Positions 26,134-35,500 of a stretch of DNA of 64,000 bases are shown here, piece after piece. The stretch is from an uncultured Cellulomonadaceae bacterium. GTDB lineage: Bacteria; Actinomycetota; Actinomycetes; Actinomycetales; Cellulomonadaceae. Within the stretch, counting starts at the first letter, position 1, and every line of letters starts with the position of its first letter. The position numbers and the translations under genes are program-made. Location: assembly GCA_947495165.1 (NCBI GenBank), contig CANLXM010000001.1, positions 744,001 through 808,000 of the forward strand, written 5' to 3'. Below the pieces are notes generated by a model. It was not told where the DNA came from. It searched no databases and worked only from the letters and a program-made list of their open reading frames with translations.

Positions 26134-26508
26134 ATGGCACGTCTAGTCGGCGTCGACCTCCCCCGCGAAAAGCGGGTCGAGATCGCGCTCACCTACATCT
26201 TCGGCGTCGGTCGTACCCGCGCCAAGCAGGCTGTCGCCGCCACCGGCGTCAACCCCGACACCCGCGTGAAGGACCTCGGCGAGACCGAGCTCGTCGCGCT
26301 GCGCGACTACCTCGAGGGCAACTTCAAGATCGAGGGTGACCTCCGCCGTGAGGTGGCCGCCGACATCCGTCGGAAGGTCGAGATCGGCGCTTATGAGGGC
26401 CTGCGTCACCGCCGCGGCCTCCCCGTGCGCGGTCAGCGCACGAAGACCAACGCGCGTACCCGCAAGGGCCCCAAGCGCACTGTGGCCGGCAAGAAGAAGG
26501 CCCGCTAA
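26134..26508 (+). CDS. rpsM: 30S ribosomal protein S13
   Basis: S13 in the 30S head contacts the P-site tRNA and forms bridges to L5 and L31. ATG 26134, 124 residues. The start [20 protein letters not shown] and the C-terminal signature [20 protein letters not shown] are intact, followed by a basic tail. A 170-base space separates it from rpmJ; I see no gene in that space. Confidence 0.97.
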   Translation: MARLVGVDLPREKRVEIALTYIFGVGRTRAKQAVAATGVNPDTRVKDLGETELVALRDYLEGNFKIEGDLRREVAADIRRKVEIGAYEGLRHRRGLPVRGQRTKTNARTRKGPKRTVAGKKKAR

Positions 26509-26580
26509 CAAGCAGCAGTCCGTGCCGGTCCCCGACCGCTCGCACGGTCCGATCACCTCAGACCAGGAGAGACCACAGCT

Positions 26581-26982
26581 ATGCCTCCCAAGACTCGCGC
26601 CGCTGCGCGCAAGCCTCGCCGCAAAGAGAAGAAGAACATTGCGGTAGGCCAGGCTCACATCAAGAGCACGTTCAACAACACCATCGTGTCGATCACGGAC
26701 CCCACTGGCGCCGTGATCTCCTCGGCGTCCTCGGGCCAGGTGGGCTTCAAGGGCTCGCGCAAGTCGACGCCGTTCGCCGCTCAGCTCGCTGCTGAGGCCG
26801 CGGCTCGCCGCGCCCAGGAGCACGGCATGAAGAAGGTCGACGTCTTCGTCAAGGGCCCCGGCTCGGGCCGCGAGACCGCGATCCGCTCCCTCCAGGCCGC
26901 AGGCCTCGAGGTCGGCTCGATCCAGGACGTGACGCCCCAGGCTCACAACGGCTGCCGCCCGCCGAAGCGCCGCCGCGTCTGA
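26581..26982 (+). CDS. rpsK: 30S ribosomal protein S11
   Basis: S11 forms the 30S platform near the E site. ATG 26581, 133 residues. The conserved [20 protein letters not shown] and C-terminal [16 protein letters not shown] sequences are present. The next gene is rpoA rather than rpsD, which many bacteria have at this position. A hairpin follows at 26990-27019. Confidence 0.97.
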   Translation: MPPKTRAAARKPRRKEKKNIAVGQAHIKSTFNNTIVSITDPTGAVISSASSGQVGFKGSRKSTPFAAQLAAEAAARRAQEHGMKKVDVFVKGPGSGRETAIRSLQAAGLEVGSIQDVTPQAHNGCRPPKRRRV

Positions 26983-26989
26983 CCAGCAC

Positions 26990-27019
26990 ACCCGGCGGAC
27001 CAGCGATGGTCCGCCGGGT
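26990..27019 (+). terminator. Hairpin between rpsK and rpoA
   Basis: A 12-bp perfect stem, 26990-27001 ACCCGGCGGACC with 27008-27019 GGTCCGCCGGGT, and a 6-base loop, 7 bases after the rpsK stop. It may partly terminate or process the message before rpoA. Confidence 0.65.
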
Positions 27020-27144
27020 CCTGCTCGTCCCCGGACGAGCCAGACCCTTTCATCATCGGACGCCGAGCGGAGATGCCAGATCCGCAGGCCCGCTTTTCAC
27101 TGTGATGCGTCATATGGCGGACGCGCACCGAAAGGACACCACCA

Positions 27145-28152
27145 GTGCTGATCGCACAGCGCCCCACCCTGACCGAAGAGGTCATCTCGGAGAACCGCTC
27201 GCGGTTCACCATCGAGCCGCTCGAGCCGGGCTTCGGCTACACCCTCGGCAACTCGCTCCGGCGCACGCTGCTGTCGTCGATCCCGGGTGCAGCAGTCACC
27301 TCGATTCGGATCGACGGCGTCCTGCACGAGTTCACCACCGTGCCGGGCGTCAAGGAAGACGTCACCGAGATCATCCTGAACATCAAGAACCTCGTCGTCT
27401 CCTCGGAGAACGACGAGCCCGTCGTGATGTACCTGCGCAAGCAGGGCTCGGGTGTCGTCACGGCCGCGGACATCGTCCCGCCGGCCGGTGTCGAGGTCCA
27501 CAACGCTGACCTCCACATCGCGACGCTGACCGAGAAGGGCAAGCTCGAGATCGAGCTCACCGTCGAGCGCGGCCGGGGCTACGTCTCGGCCAACCAGAAC
27601 AAGTCGTACGACGCCGAGATCGGCCGCATCCCGGTCGACTCGATCTACTCGCCGGTCCTCAAGGTCACGTACAAGGTCGAGGCCACCCGTGTCGAGCAGC
27701 GCACGGACTTCGACAAGCTGATCGTCGACGTCGAGGCGAAGCCGGCGATCACGCCGCGCGACGCGCTCGCCTCGGCTGGCAAGACCCTCGTCGAGCTGTT
27801 CGGCCTGGCGCGTGAGCTCAACGTCGAGGCCGAGGGCATCGAGATCGGCCCGTCGCCGACCGACGCTGCGCTCGCCGCAGACCTCGCGCTCCCGATCGAG
27901 GACCTGCAGCTGACGATCCGGTCGTACAACTGCCTCAAGCGCGAGGGCATCCACTCGGTCGGAGAGCTGGTCGGGCGCAGCGAGGCCGACCTCCTGGACA
28001 TCCGCAACTTCGGTTCGAAGTCCATCACCGAGGTCAAGGAGAAGCTCGTCGGCCTGGGGCTCTCGCTCAAGGACTCGCCGCTCGACTTCGACCCGAGCAC
28101 GGTGGACTACACCGACGGTGACGACGCCGACTTCGTCGACTACGAGAACTGA
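27145..28152 (+). CDS. rpoA: RNA polymerase alpha subunit
   Basis: Alpha dimerises to start RNA polymerase assembly and its C-terminal domain reads UP elements and activators. GTG 27145, with GAAAGGA upstream; 335 residues. The N-terminal domain has [20 protein letters not shown]; the C-terminal domain has [20 protein letters not shown] and [19 protein letters not shown]. An acidic tail ends the protein. The 162-base gap from rpsK contains a hairpin, so expression might be partly uncoupled from rpsM-rpsK. rplQ follows after 47 bases. Confidence 0.98.
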   Translation: MLIAQRPTLTEEVISENRSRFTIEPLEPGFGYTLGNSLRRTLLSSIPGAAVTSIRIDGVLHEFTTVPGVKEDVTEIILNIKNLVVSSENDEPVVMYLRKQGSGVVTAADIVPPAGVEVHNADLHIATLTEKGKLEIELTVERGRGYVSANQNKSYDAEIGRIPVDSIYSPVLKVTYKVEATRVEQRTDFDKLIVDVEAKPAITPRDALASAGKTLVELFGLARELNVEAEGIEIGPSPTDAALAADLALPIEDLQLTIRSYNCLKREGIHSVGELVGRSEADLLDIRNFGSKSITEVKEKLVGLGLSLKDSPLDFDPSTVDYTDGDDADFVDYEN

Positions 28153-28199
28153 CTCTCGGGGGCGCCAGCCCCACCCCATCTTCTGAGGAGCAACAAGAC

Positions 28200-28754
28200 A
28201 TGCCTACCCCCCCCAAGGGTCCCCGGCTCGGCGGCAGCCCGGCGCACGAGCGCCTGATCCTGGCCAACCTGTCGGCCAGCCTGTTCGAGCACGGGCGGAT
28301 CACGACGACGGAGACCCGTGCCAAGCGCCTGCGGCCCTTCGCCGAGCGTCTGATCACCTTCGCGAAGCGCGGCGACCTCGCCGCGCGCCGCCGCGTGCTG
28401 CGCACGATCACGGACAAGGGCATCGTGCACACGCTGTTCACCGAGATCGCGCCCACCATGGCGGAGCGCAACGGTGGCTACACGCGCATCATCAAGGTCG
28501 CGAACCGCAAGGGCGACAACGCGCCCATGGCCGTGATCGAGCTCGTGACCGAGCCCGTCAGCCCGAAGCAGGCCGTCGTCCGCGAGGCGACGAAGGCCGC
28601 GCAGAAGTCCGCTCCGGCGAAGGTCGAGTCGGCCGAGTCGGCAGACTCCGCGCCGTCGGCCGAGTCCGCTCCGTCGGCTGACTCCGCTCCGTCGGCGAAG
28701 TCGGCACCGTCGGCGGCCTCCGCCGAGGAGACGGCCGAGGACACCAAGGCCTGA
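28200..28754 (+). CDS. rplQ: 50S ribosomal protein L17 with repetitive C-terminal tail
   Basis: L17 lies near the tunnel exit. ATG 28200, 184 residues against 127 in E. coli. The family core starts [20 protein letters not shown] and includes [17 protein letters not shown]. After about residue 120 the protein is low-complexity. Residues 147-170 are four tandem 6-residue units of form SAxSAP (x = D, E, D, K), continuing as SAAS and an acidic end. It closes the alpha operon before a 19-bp hairpin. Confidence 0.96.
   Translation: MPTPPKGPRLGGSPAHERLILANLSASLFEHGRITTTETRAKRLRPFAERLITFAKRGDLAARRRVLRTITDKGIVHTLFTEIAPTMAERNGGYTRIIKVANRKGDNAPMAVIELVTEPVSPKQAVVREATKAAQKSAPAKVESAESADSAPSAESAPSADSAPSAKSAPSAASAEETAEDTKA
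28638..28709 (+). repeat. 18-bp tandem repeat inside rplQ
   Basis: Four consecutive 18-base units starting at 28638, 28656, 28674 and 28692, each encoding SAxSAP. They are in frame, so copy-number change would shorten or lengthen the L17 tail without frameshift. Confidence 0.85.
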
Positions 28755-28771
28755 GCCTCGGTCTCGCCTGA

Positions 28772-28812
28772 CAGCAGGCCCGCACGCCCCCAGGGGGCGT
28801 GCGGGCCTGCTG
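28772..28812. terminator. Strong bidirectional hairpin between rplQ and the ROK gene
   Basis: A 19-bp perfect stem, 28772-28790 with 28794-28812, loop CAG. It lies 17 bases after rplQ and 56 bases beyond the stop of the convergent reverse-strand gene, so it can serve both. Confidence 0.88.
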
Positions 28813-28868
28813 CGTCAGCGGCTCCCCGCGCGGGGACGGTGGGCTGGCCCAGCCCGGAAGCGTGGGCG

Positions 28869-29624
28869 TCAGACGAGCAGGTGCCAGGCCCGTGCGCCGC
28901 CGACGAGCGCCGCAGAGTTCGGGACGACGACGACGTCGGGTCCGAGGCGTGCGACGACCGGCGGGGTGAGCCGGCGCGCGTTGCCTCCGCCGAGATAGAG
29001 GCGGTCCCAGCAGAAGACCGGCGCGAGTCCTTCGACCGCGCGCAGCACCCGGCGGGACCAGAGCCCGTCCCCGAGCCTCCTGCGCTCGGTCTCACCGAGG
29101 TACTGGTCGTAGGTCGTGCCCCGCCGCACCGGTGCGTGCGACAGCTCCAGGTGCGGGGCGAGCCGGCCGCCGTCGAAGTGCGCCGAGCCGAGCCCGGTTC
29201 CAAGCGTCAGGACGAGCTCGAGCCCGGTCCCCGCGATGACGCCGGCGCCGTGCAGCTCGGCGTCGTTGACTACGAGGACGGGGCGGCCCAGCGCGTCCTG
29301 GAGGGCTGCGCGGAGGTCGTAGCCCGACCAGGCTGCCTCGAGCGCCGGTTCGACGCGCGTCCGGGGCCCGCTGCGGGTGATGTAGTGCGGGGTCCGCACG
29401 ACGACTCCGTGCCGGACCATGCCGGGGAGGCCGATGCTGGCCCGGGCAGTGCTCGGAAGGTCCGCGGCGAGCTCGACAACGGTCCTGACCAGACGGTCGG
29501 GCGGCAGCGGGTACGGCGTCGGCACCCGGACCGCAGGGGCGTGGGAGGTCCCGGCGTCGTCGAGCACACCGGCCTTGATGCCCGTGCCGCCGCAGTCCAC
29601 GCTCAAGGTGAGGTCGGTACCCAT
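28869..29624 (-). CDS. ROK-family kinase, polyphosphate-glucokinase-like
   Basis: A 251-residue sugar-kinase fold protein. The nucleotide/phosphate loop CGGTGIKAG lies at residues 11-19; VVNDAELHGAG and the TLGTGLGSAHFDGG motif follow, and CWDRLYLGGGNARRL is near the C-terminus. These match the group that includes polyphosphate/ATP glucokinase, but classical ROK zinc-binding cysteines are absent, as in PPGK. The substrate cannot be proved from sequence. The gene is on the opposite strand between rplQ and truA, with a TACCGT box six bases before its ATG, suggesting a leaderless message. Confidence 0.75.
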   Translation of the reverse strand: MGTDLTLSVDCGGTGIKAGVLDDAGTSHAPAVRVPTPYPLPPDRLVRTVVELAADLPSTARASIGLPGMVRHGVVVRTPHYITRSGPRTRVEPALEAAWSGYDLRAALQDALGRPVLVVNDAELHGAGVIAGTGLELVLTLGTGLGSAHFDGGRLAPHLELSHAPVRRGTTYDQYLGETERRRLGDGLWSRRVLRAVEGLAPVFCWDRLYLGGGNARRLTPPVVARLGPDVVVVPNSAALVGGARAWHLLV

Positions 29625-29630
29625 CCGGCC

Positions 29631-29636
29631 ACGGTA
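29631..29636 (-). promoter_or_regulatory. Leaderless-type -10 box of the ROK gene
   Basis: TACCGT on the reverse strand, 6 bases before the ATG at 29624. Confidence 0.5.
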
Positions 29637-29643
29637 GTGCGCG

Positions 29644-30510
29644 ATGATGGTGCGCGTGATCCGTGTGCGCCTCGACCTGTCCTACCGCGGGACCGAGTTC
29701 GCGGGCTGGGCGCGCCAACCTGCGCTCCGCACCGTGCAGGGCGTCCTCGAGGAAGCGATCGAACGGGTGACCCGCGCGGGGCGCCTCCCCGTCACGGTCG
29801 CAGGACGGACGGACGCCGGCGTCCATGCTCGCGGCCAGGTCGTGCACGTCGACGTGCCGTCCGAGGCCTGGGCGGGACTCCCGGGCCGCTCGGCACAGCC
29901 GCCTGAGGAGGCGCTCGTGCGGCGTCTTGCCGGAACCTTGCCCGCCGACGTCGTCGTCCATCGAGCGCGGGTCGCCCCTGCCGGTTTCGACGCGCGGTTC
30001 AGCGCACTGCGTCGCCGGTACACCTACCGCGTCGCGGACGGGCCGAGGGCGTGGGACCCGCTCCGGCGCGACTTCGTGCTGTGGACGCGCACGCCGCTGG
30101 ACGTCGGCGCGATGAGCGCGGCCACGGCGCCGTTGCTCGGGTTGCGGGACTTCGCGGCCTACTGCCGTCCGCGGGAGGGGGCGACGACGATCCGCGAGCT
30201 GCAGGAGCTCAGCTGGACGCGCCCCGAGACCGGGGCGGACGCGGGTCTCGTCGTCGCCTCGGTCCAGGCCGACGCGTTCTGCCACAACATGGTGCGGGCG
30301 CTCGTGGGCGCCTCGCTCGCCGTGGGCGAGGGGCGCCAGGACGTGGGGTGGCCGGAGCAGCTGCTCCTCGCGCGCGTGCGTCAGCCGGGCGTGCACGTGG
30401 TCGGCGCACGCGGGCTCGTGCTCGAGGAGGTCGTCTATCCCGCCGACGACGAGCTCGCTGCACGGGCGGCGGCGGTGCGCGCCCGCCGCATGGACGAGGA
30501 GGCGGTCTGA
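29644..30510 (+). CDS. truA: tRNA pseudouridine(38-40) synthase
   Basis: Converts uridines 38-40 of the anticodon stem to pseudouridine. ATG 29644 (a second ATG at 29647 is equally possible) gives 288 residues. The catalytic aspartate is D57 in [33 protein letters not shown] and the C-terminal [19 protein letters not shown] match TruA. In actinobacteria truA normally follows rplQ directly; here the ROK gene intervenes on the other strand, and truA starts only 19 bases from it. Confidence 0.94.
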   Translation: MMVRVIRVRLDLSYRGTEFAGWARQPALRTVQGVLEEAIERVTRAGRLPVTVAGRTDAGVHARGQVVHVDVPSEAWAGLPGRSAQPPEEALVRRLAGTLPADVVVHRARVAPAGFDARFSALRRRYTYRVADGPRAWDPLRRDFVLWTRTPLDVGAMSAATAPLLGLRDFAAYCRPREGATTIRELQELSWTRPETGADAGLVVASVQADAFCHNMVRALVGASLAVGEGRQDVGWPEQLLLARVRQPGVHVVGARGLVLEEVVYPADDELAARAAAVRARRMDEEAV

Positions 30511-30555
30511 GGCGCTCGTGCGCTCAGCCCGCCTCCCACCGGGGGTCTCGCCTGC

Positions 30556-31032
30556 TCAGCGGTCGTCGTCGTCCTCGATCAGGTCTGCCTGCTGCTCGTC
30601 CGCGTCCCGATCGGTGAGGCCGGGCACGTCGTCCTCGTCGACGACGTGCACAGCGGCCTCCTCGGCCGAGGCGGCGCCGCCGTCGATGCCGACGTCGCGG
30701 ACGAAGATGTCGTTCTGGCGGCCCTGTTCGGCCCCGGCATCAGCCGTGAGCCGGCCCGCGCGGTCCAGCTCACGCGCGCCCTTCTCGGGGGCGTCCCAGA
30801 TCTCCGGCTCCTCCTGGGCGAGGCGACGGTCGAACGGCTCGCCCGCGCTCTGCTCCCAGTCGGTCTCGCCGTAGTGGTTGGGGCGGTCGCGCTCGGGTGG
30901 GCTGTACCCCTCGTCCAGGGTGTCGTCCACCCCGCGGTCGTCGAGGGTCTCCTGCGCCTCGAGCTGGTTGGAGTCGCCCTCGGCGAAGGTCCCGGGGCCG
31001 GTCGGGTGCGGTGGGGTGATCTCGCTGCTCAT
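30556..31032 (-). CDS. DUF5709-type acidic protein of unknown function
   Basis: A 158-residue acidic, low-complexity protein with no membrane segment or signal peptide. It begins SSEITPPHPTGPG and contains the family-like runs LDDRGVDDTLDEGYSPPERD and RLAQEEPEIWDAPEKG. It ends in a stretch of aspartates. I assign it to DUF5709 from memory of this pattern, an actinobacterial family with no known role. Start is ATG at 31032. It is divergent from trhO with 63 bases between them, and convergent with truA. Composition suggests an intrinsically disordered or flexible cytoplasmic protein. Confidence 0.8.
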   Translation of the reverse strand: MSSEITPPHPTGPGTFAEGDSNQLEAQETLDDRGVDDTLDEGYSPPERDRPNHYGETDWEQSAGEPFDRRLAQEEPEIWDAPEKGARELDRAGRLTADAGAEQGRQNDIFVRDVGIDGGAASAEEAAVHVVDEDDVPGLTDRDADEQQADLIEDDDDR

Positions 31033-31083
31033 GTCACCACACTGGCACGAGCATGCGGCCTCCGCCACGGGACCCGACGCTCG

Positions 31084-31089
31084 TAGGAT
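31084..31089 (+). promoter_or_regulatory. Leaderless-type -10 box of trhO
   Basis: TAGGAT, 6 bases before ATG 31096. Confidence 0.55.
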
Positions 31090-31095
31090 GGCGCC

Positions 31096-32034
31096 ATGGC
31101 GACGCACAAGATCGTGCTGTTCTACGGGTTGGCACCCCTGCCGGACCCGGTCGCGGTGCAGCTCTGGCAGCGCAGCCTGGCCGGCCAGCTCGGGCTCACG
31201 GGCCGGGTGATCGTCTCGCCGCAGGGCATCAATGCGACGCTCGGCGGGACGGTCGAGGCGCTCAAGCAGTACGTGAAGAGCACCCGCCAGCATCCCGCCT
31301 TCGCCGAGATCGACGTGAAGTGGTCGGCGGGCACGGGACACGACTTCCCCCGCCTGAGCGTGAAGGCTCGTCCCGAGCTCGTGAGCTTCGGCGTCCCCGA
31401 GGAGCTCGAGGTGACCGCGGGCGGCGTCGTCGGGGGTGGCCGCCGTCTCTCGCCGGCAGCGTTGGACGCGCTGGTCGCGGAGCGCGGCGACGAGGTCGTG
31501 ATGTTCGACGGCCGCAACGCTTTCGAGGCGGAGATCGGCCGGTTCCGCGGCGCGGTCGTCCCGGACGTCCGGACCACGCGGGACTTCGTCGCGGAGCTGG
31601 ACTCCGGCCGCTACGACCACCTGCGCGGCAGGCCGGTCGTGACCTACTGCACGGGCGGCATCCGCTGCGAGTTCCTCTCCGCGCTGATGACGCGGCGGGG
31701 CTTCGAGGAGGTCTACCAGCTGGACGGCGGGATCGTCCGGTACGGCGAGGAGCGCGGGTCGACCGGGCTGTGGCAGGGCTCGCTCTACGTGTTCGACCAG
31801 CGCATGCACGTCGAGTTCGACGACGCCGCGACGTCGCTCGGGACCTGCGTGGAGTGCGGCACGGTCACGGCCGAGCATCGCAACTGCGCCGACGCCGCGT
31901 GCACGACGCTGCGGCTCGTCTGCGCCGGGTGTGCGGCCGCCGTCGCGTCCGCACGCTGCCCGACCTGTGCGGCGCAGCGACCGGGGGAGTTCTCCGTGCG
32001 GCCCGAGGTCGCGGCCGCGTCGGCGACCGCCTGA
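31096..32034 (+). CDS. trhO: tRNA uridine(34) hydroxylase, rhodanese family (UPF0176)
   Basis: TrhO (YceA) homologues use a rhodanese domain to hydroxylate wobble uridine 34, forming 5-hydroxyuridine. ATG 31096, 312 residues. The N-terminal ferredoxin-like part contains [14 protein letters not shown]. The rhodanese active-site cysteine is C185 in [15 protein letters not shown]. The C-terminus has a Cys/His-rich tail ([19 protein letters not shown]) common in the family. The -10 box six bases upstream and lack of Shine-Dalgarno suggest a leaderless transcript. It stands alone before the rplM promoter. Confidence 0.9.
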   Translation: MATHKIVLFYGLAPLPDPVAVQLWQRSLAGQLGLTGRVIVSPQGINATLGGTVEALKQYVKSTRQHPAFAEIDVKWSAGTGHDFPRLSVKARPELVSFGVPEELEVTAGGVVGGGRRLSPAALDALVAERGDEVVMFDGRNAFEAEIGRFRGAVVPDVRTTRDFVAELDSGRYDHLRGRPVVTYCTGGIRCEFLSALMTRRGFEEVYQLDGGIVRYGEERGSTGLWQGSLYVFDQRMHVEFDDAATSLGTCVECGTVTAEHRNCADAACTTLRLVCAGCAAAVASARCPTCAAQRPGEFSVRPEVAAASATA

Positions 32035-32099
32035 CGAGAGCGCCGGAGGCAGGCGGCGGAGCGGCGCGGCCGACCCTGGGCAGCGTGACGCACGACCTT

Positions 32100-32129
32100 T
32101 TGACCTCAGGGCGCCGGTGCGGCTATCGT
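32100..32129 (+). promoter_or_regulatory. Promoter of rplM-rpsI
   Basis: TTGACC (32100-32105), 18 bases, TATCGT (32124-32129). It predicts a start near 32137 and a leader of about 125 bases before rplM. Confidence 0.65.
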
Positions 32130-32262
32130 GGGCAGTCGTTGTGCTTCCCCTCGTGACCGGTGCGCCCACTCGCTAGGTCTTAGTGAAGCCCTCACCGACC
32201 TCACCGGACGCGGACTCCCGTGTGCCGGAGATGACACACGAAACGAAACGAAGGCTACGACC

Positions 32263-32706
32263 GTGCGTACGTACACCCCGAAGCCCGGTGACCTCCAGCA
32301 CACCTGGTACGTCATCGACGCGACTGACGTCGTCCTGGGCCGTCTGGCCACCCACGTGGCTACCCTGCTGCGCGGCAAGCACAAGGCGACCTTTGCGCCG
32401 CACGTTGACGGCGGCGACTTCGTCATCGTCATCAACGCGGAGAAGGTTGCGCTCACCGGGAACAAGCGCGAGCAGAAGATCGCCTACAACCACTCGGGCT
32501 TCCCGGGTGGTCTGCGCGCCGTCTCCTACTCCGACCTCCTGGAGAAGAACCCCGAGCGCGCCGTCGAGAAGGCCGTCCGCGGCATGCTCCCCAAGACGAC
32601 CCTCGGCCGCAACCAGCTGGCCAAGCTCAAGATCTACCGCGGCGCGGAGCACCCGCACGCTGCGCAGCAGCCCCAGCCGTTCGAGATCACCCAGGTCGCG
32701 CAGTAG
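32263..32706 (+). CDS. rplM: 50S ribosomal protein L13
   Basis: L13 is an early 50S assembly protein. The GTG at 32263 gives 147 residues beginning [20 protein letters not shown]; earlier in-frame starts from 32128 read through the promoter leader and are rejected. The conserved [17 protein letters not shown] and the C-terminal [17 protein letters not shown] signature are present. rpsI follows after 54 bases in the usual rplM-rpsI pair, under the promoter at 32100-32129. Confidence 0.97.
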   Translation: MRTYTPKPGDLQHTWYVIDATDVVLGRLATHVATLLRGKHKATFAPHVDGGDFVIVINAEKVALTGNKREQKIAYNHSGFPGGLRAVSYSDLLEKNPERAVEKAVRGMLPKTTLGRNQLAKLKIYRGAEHPHAAQQPQPFEITQVAQ

Positions 32707-32760
32707 GCCCCGCCTGCTGACGCTCACATCGCCTTAACACAGGACGCGAGGACACCACCA

Positions 32761-33249
32761 GTGGCCGAGACCACCGTCGACACCGACACGCTGGACGAAG
32801 AGACCCCCAGCACCTACACGTCTGAGTCTGCCGCCCCCACGGGCCGCGGTCAGTCGATCACCGCCCCGGGCCAGGCCCTCGGGCGCCGCAAGGAGGCGAT
32901 CGCCCGCGTGCGGCTCGTCCCCGGCACCGGACAGTGGAAGATCAACGGGCGCACGCTCGAGGAGTACTTCCCGAACAAGGTCCACCAGCAGGTCGCCAAC
33001 TCCCCGCTGAAGCTCGTCGACGTCGAGGGCCGCTTCGACATCGTCGCGCGCATCAACGGCGGCGGGATCTCCGGGCAGGCCGGCGCGCTGCGCCTGGGCA
33101 TCGCCCGTGCGCTGAACGAGATCGACGCCGAGAACAACCGCCCGGCTCTGAAGAAGGCCGGCTTCCTGACCCGTGACGCGCGCGTCGTGGAGCGCAAGAA
33201 GGCCGGACTCAAGAAGGCCCGCAAGGCACCGCAGTACTCCAAGCGCTGA
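32761..33249 (+). CDS. rpsI: 30S ribosomal protein S9 with N-terminal extension
   Basis: S9 contacts the P-site tRNA through its C-terminal tail. GTG 32761, 162 residues against 130 in E. coli. The first about 38 residues are acidic, Thr/Ser-rich and unconserved; the core begins [19 protein letters not shown]. The signature [19 protein letters not shown] and the C-terminal [12 protein letters not shown] tail ending Ser-Lys-Arg are intact. A TTCG-loop terminator follows. Confidence 0.96.
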   Translation: MAETTVDTDTLDEETPSTYTSESAAPTGRGQSITAPGQALGRRKEAIARVRLVPGTGQWKINGRTLEEYFPNKVHQQVANSPLKLVDVEGRFDIVARINGGGISGQAGALRLGIARALNEIDAENNRPALKKAGFLTRDARVVERKKAGLKKARKAPQYSKR

Positions 33250-33263
33250 TCCAGCGCTGCACC

Positions 33264-33295
33264 GAAGGGCTCGACGGTTCGCCGTCGAGCCCTTC
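33264..33295 (+). terminator. Terminator after rpsI with a TTCG tetraloop
   Basis: A 14-bp perfect stem, 33264-33277 GAAGGGCTCGACGG with 33282-33295 CCGTCGAGCCCTTC, closed by TTCG. It starts 15 bases after the rpsI stop. Confidence 0.9.
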
Positions 33296-33375
33296 GTCGT
33301 TCGCGCACCAGCGCCAGCACCCGACCCGCAGTACGATGCTCCGGGCGCCGCCGCGGCGCCTCGGGAAAGGAAGAC

Positions 33376-34740
33376 ATGGGACGCCTCTTCGGCACAGACG
33401 GCGTGCGCGGGCTCGCCAACCGCGACGTCACAGCGGAGCTCGCACTCGACCTCGGGGTCGCCGCAGCGCACGTGCTCGGCTCCTCCGGAGAGTTCGAGGG
33501 GCACCGGCCGCGTGCCGTCGTCGGGCGTGATCCGCGCGCCTCCGGCGAGTTCCTCTCCGCTGCGGTCGCCGCAGGGCTGGCGAGCGCGGGGGTCGACGTC
33601 GTCAACGTCGGCGTGCTGCCCACGCCGGGCATCGCCTACCTCACGGGCACCACGGGCGTGGACCTCGGCGTCGTGCTCTCGGCGTCGCACAACGCCATGC
33701 CCGACAACGGGATCAAGTTCTTCGCACGCGGCGGGGTCAAGCTCGAGGACCACGTCGAGGACGCCATCGAGGCGCGCCTCCGGGAGGACTGGGAGCGTCC
33801 GGTCGGCGCGGCGGTCGGCCGGATCTCGACCGACAGCGGCCGCGCGGGGGAGGAGTACGTCGAGCACCTGGTGGCGAGCGTCGGGGGCAGCGGAGACGCC
33901 ACTCCGCTCGCGGGCCTGCGCATCGCGGTGGACTGCGCCAACGGCGCCGCGAGCGAGGTCGGGCCCGCAGCGCTGCGCACCGCCGGAGCGGACGTCGTCG
34001 TGATCAACGCGTCCCCGGACGGGCGCAACATCAACGAGAAGTGCGGCTCGACCCACCCGGAGCAGCTGCAGGCCGTCGTGGTCGCGTCGGAGTCCGACTT
34101 CGGTGTCGCGTTCGACGGCGACGCCGACCGCTGCCTCGCGGTGGACCACACGGGTGCGCTCGTCGACGGCGACGCGATCATGGGCGTCCTCGCCCTGACG
34201 CTGCGGGACCAGGGGCGCCTCGCGCGCGACACGCTCGTCGTGACCGTCATGAGCAACCTCGGTCTGCTGCTCGCGATGCGCGACGCCGGGATCGCCACGG
34301 TCCAGACCGGGGTGGGGGACCGCTACGTGCTCGAGGCCATGCGCGCGGAGGGCTACAGCCTGGGCGGCGAGCAGTCCGGGCACATCATCCTGTCCGAGTA
34401 CGCGACCACGGGCGACGGCGTGCTGACGGCGCTCAAGCTGGCCGCGCGAGTCGCGGAGACCGGCCGCCGGCTGGCCGAGCTGGCGAGCGTGATCACACGT
34501 CTGCCGCAGACGCTGCTGAACGTGCCCGGGGTCGACAAGGCGCGCGCCGCGACCGACCCCGCGCTCCTGACGGCGGTGGCAGACGCGGAGGCGGAGCTCG
34601 GTGAGACCGGGCGCGTGCTGCTGCGGTCCTCAGGGACCGAGCCGCTCGTGCGCGTGATGGTCGAGGCGGCCACGCAGGAGCAGGCCGACCGCGTCGCCGC
34701 GCGGCTCGCCGACGTCGTGCGGTCCTCGCTCGCGCTGTGA
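33376..34740 (+). CDS. glmM: Phosphoglucosamine mutase
   Basis: Interconverts glucosamine-6-phosphate and glucosamine-1-phosphate for UDP-GlcNAc and peptidoglycan. ATG 33376 with GGAAAGGAAG upstream; 454 residues. The phosphoserine S104 lies in [12 protein letters not shown]; the metal loop DGDADR is residues 247-252; the C-terminal phosphate loop is [12 protein letters not shown]. The N-terminus [14 protein letters not shown] is the family start. A TACGAT box at 33332-33337 may be its -10. The stop overlaps the next gene by four bases. glmS, two steps away in the pathway, lies 2.5 kb downstream. Confidence 0.96.
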   Translation: MGRLFGTDGVRGLANRDVTAELALDLGVAAAHVLGSSGEFEGHRPRAVVGRDPRASGEFLSAAVAAGLASAGVDVVNVGVLPTPGIAYLTGTTGVDLGVVLSASHNAMPDNGIKFFARGGVKLEDHVEDAIEARLREDWERPVGAAVGRISTDSGRAGEEYVEHLVASVGGSGDATPLAGLRIAVDCANGAASEVGPAALRTAGADVVVINASPDGRNINEKCGSTHPEQLQAVVVASESDFGVAFDGDADRCLAVDHTGALVDGDAIMGVLALTLRDQGRLARDTLVVTVMSNLGLLLAMRDAGIATVQTGVGDRYVLEAMRAEGYSLGGEQSGHIILSEYATTGDGVLTALKLAARVAETGRRLAELASVITRLPQTLLNVPGVDKARAATDPALLTAVADAEAELGETGRVLLRSSGTEPLVRVMVEAATQEQADRVAARLADVVRSSLAL

Positions 34741-35408
34741 GCACCGAGCCCTGGGGCGGCCCGGCCGACGAGGACCTGCGGGCGAGCGTCGCCCAGCTGC
34801 TCGCCGCAGCGCAGGACGGCGTCGTCGGCATCGTCGAGGCCGGACACCCCGTGCTCCGGCGTCCGGCCCAGCCGTACGCAGGCCAGCTCGGCGATCTCCT
34901 GGCGCCGCTGCTCACCGTCATGCGCGCGACCATGCGGGCGGCGCCGGGCGTCGGGCTCGCGGCGCCGCAGATCGGCCTCTCGCTCGCCATCGCCGTGCTG
35001 GAGGACCCGGGCCTGCCCGCGGGGATGGAGGAGTCGGCGGACGAGCGGGAACGCACGGCTCTCGCGCCCCGCGTCCTCGTGAACCCGTCGTACGAGCGTG
35101 TCGGCGACGACGACAGGTCGTTCTACGAGGGGTGCCTGAGCGTCCCGGGCTACCAGGGCGTGGTGCGCCGGCCTCGGTCGGTCCGCCTGCGGGGCCAGGA
35201 CGAGCGCGGGCACGAGTTCGACGAGATCCTCACCGGTTGGCCGGCGCGGATCGTCCAGCACGAGACCGATCACCTGGCGGGCGTCCTCTACGTCGACTCG
35301 GTCGAGACACGATCGCTCACCACGAACGCGACCTATGCGCGCGCGTGGGCGCACGAGGCCACCCCGCGCAGCGCTGCCCGGGTGCTCGGATTCGCGCTCG
35401 AGGACTGA
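34737..35408 (+). CDS. def: Peptide deformylase
   Basis: Removes the formyl group from nascent N-formylmethionine. GTG 34737 overlaps glmM (GTGA); 223 residues. All three motifs are present: GVGLAAPQ (71-78), EGCLSVPG (131-138) with metal ligand C133, and QHETDHLAG with H175, E176 and H179. The first about 30 residues are extra compared with short bacterial enzymes. Coupling to glmM is unusual functionally but the overlap is clear. A second deformylase elsewhere is possible. Confidence 0.92.
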   Translation: MSTEPWGGPADEDLRASVAQLLAAAQDGVVGIVEAGHPVLRRPAQPYAGQLGDLLAPLLTVMRATMRAAPGVGLAAPQIGLSLAIAVLEDPGLPAGMEESADERERTALAPRVLVNPSYERVGDDDRSFYEGCLSVPGYQGVVRRPRSVRLRGQDERGHEFDEILTGWPARIVQHETDHLAGVLYVDSVETRSLTTNATYARAWAHEATPRSAARVLGFALED

Positions 35409-35500
35409 CGCCCGCAGGGGTGTCCACGCGAGGGTCCGTGCCCGTAGTCTGGTGACGGGCGTGCCGCACGCGCGCGTCGATCCCGAGCAGACGAGGTGCC

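Noticed and set aside
28774..28810. Long palindrome after rplQ as a recombination or attachment site
   Set aside because: Position between convergent genes and short loop fit a bidirectional terminator better.
32128..32262. Longer N-terminus for L13
   Set aside because: It reads the leader downstream of the -10; the conserved protein begins at GTG 32263.
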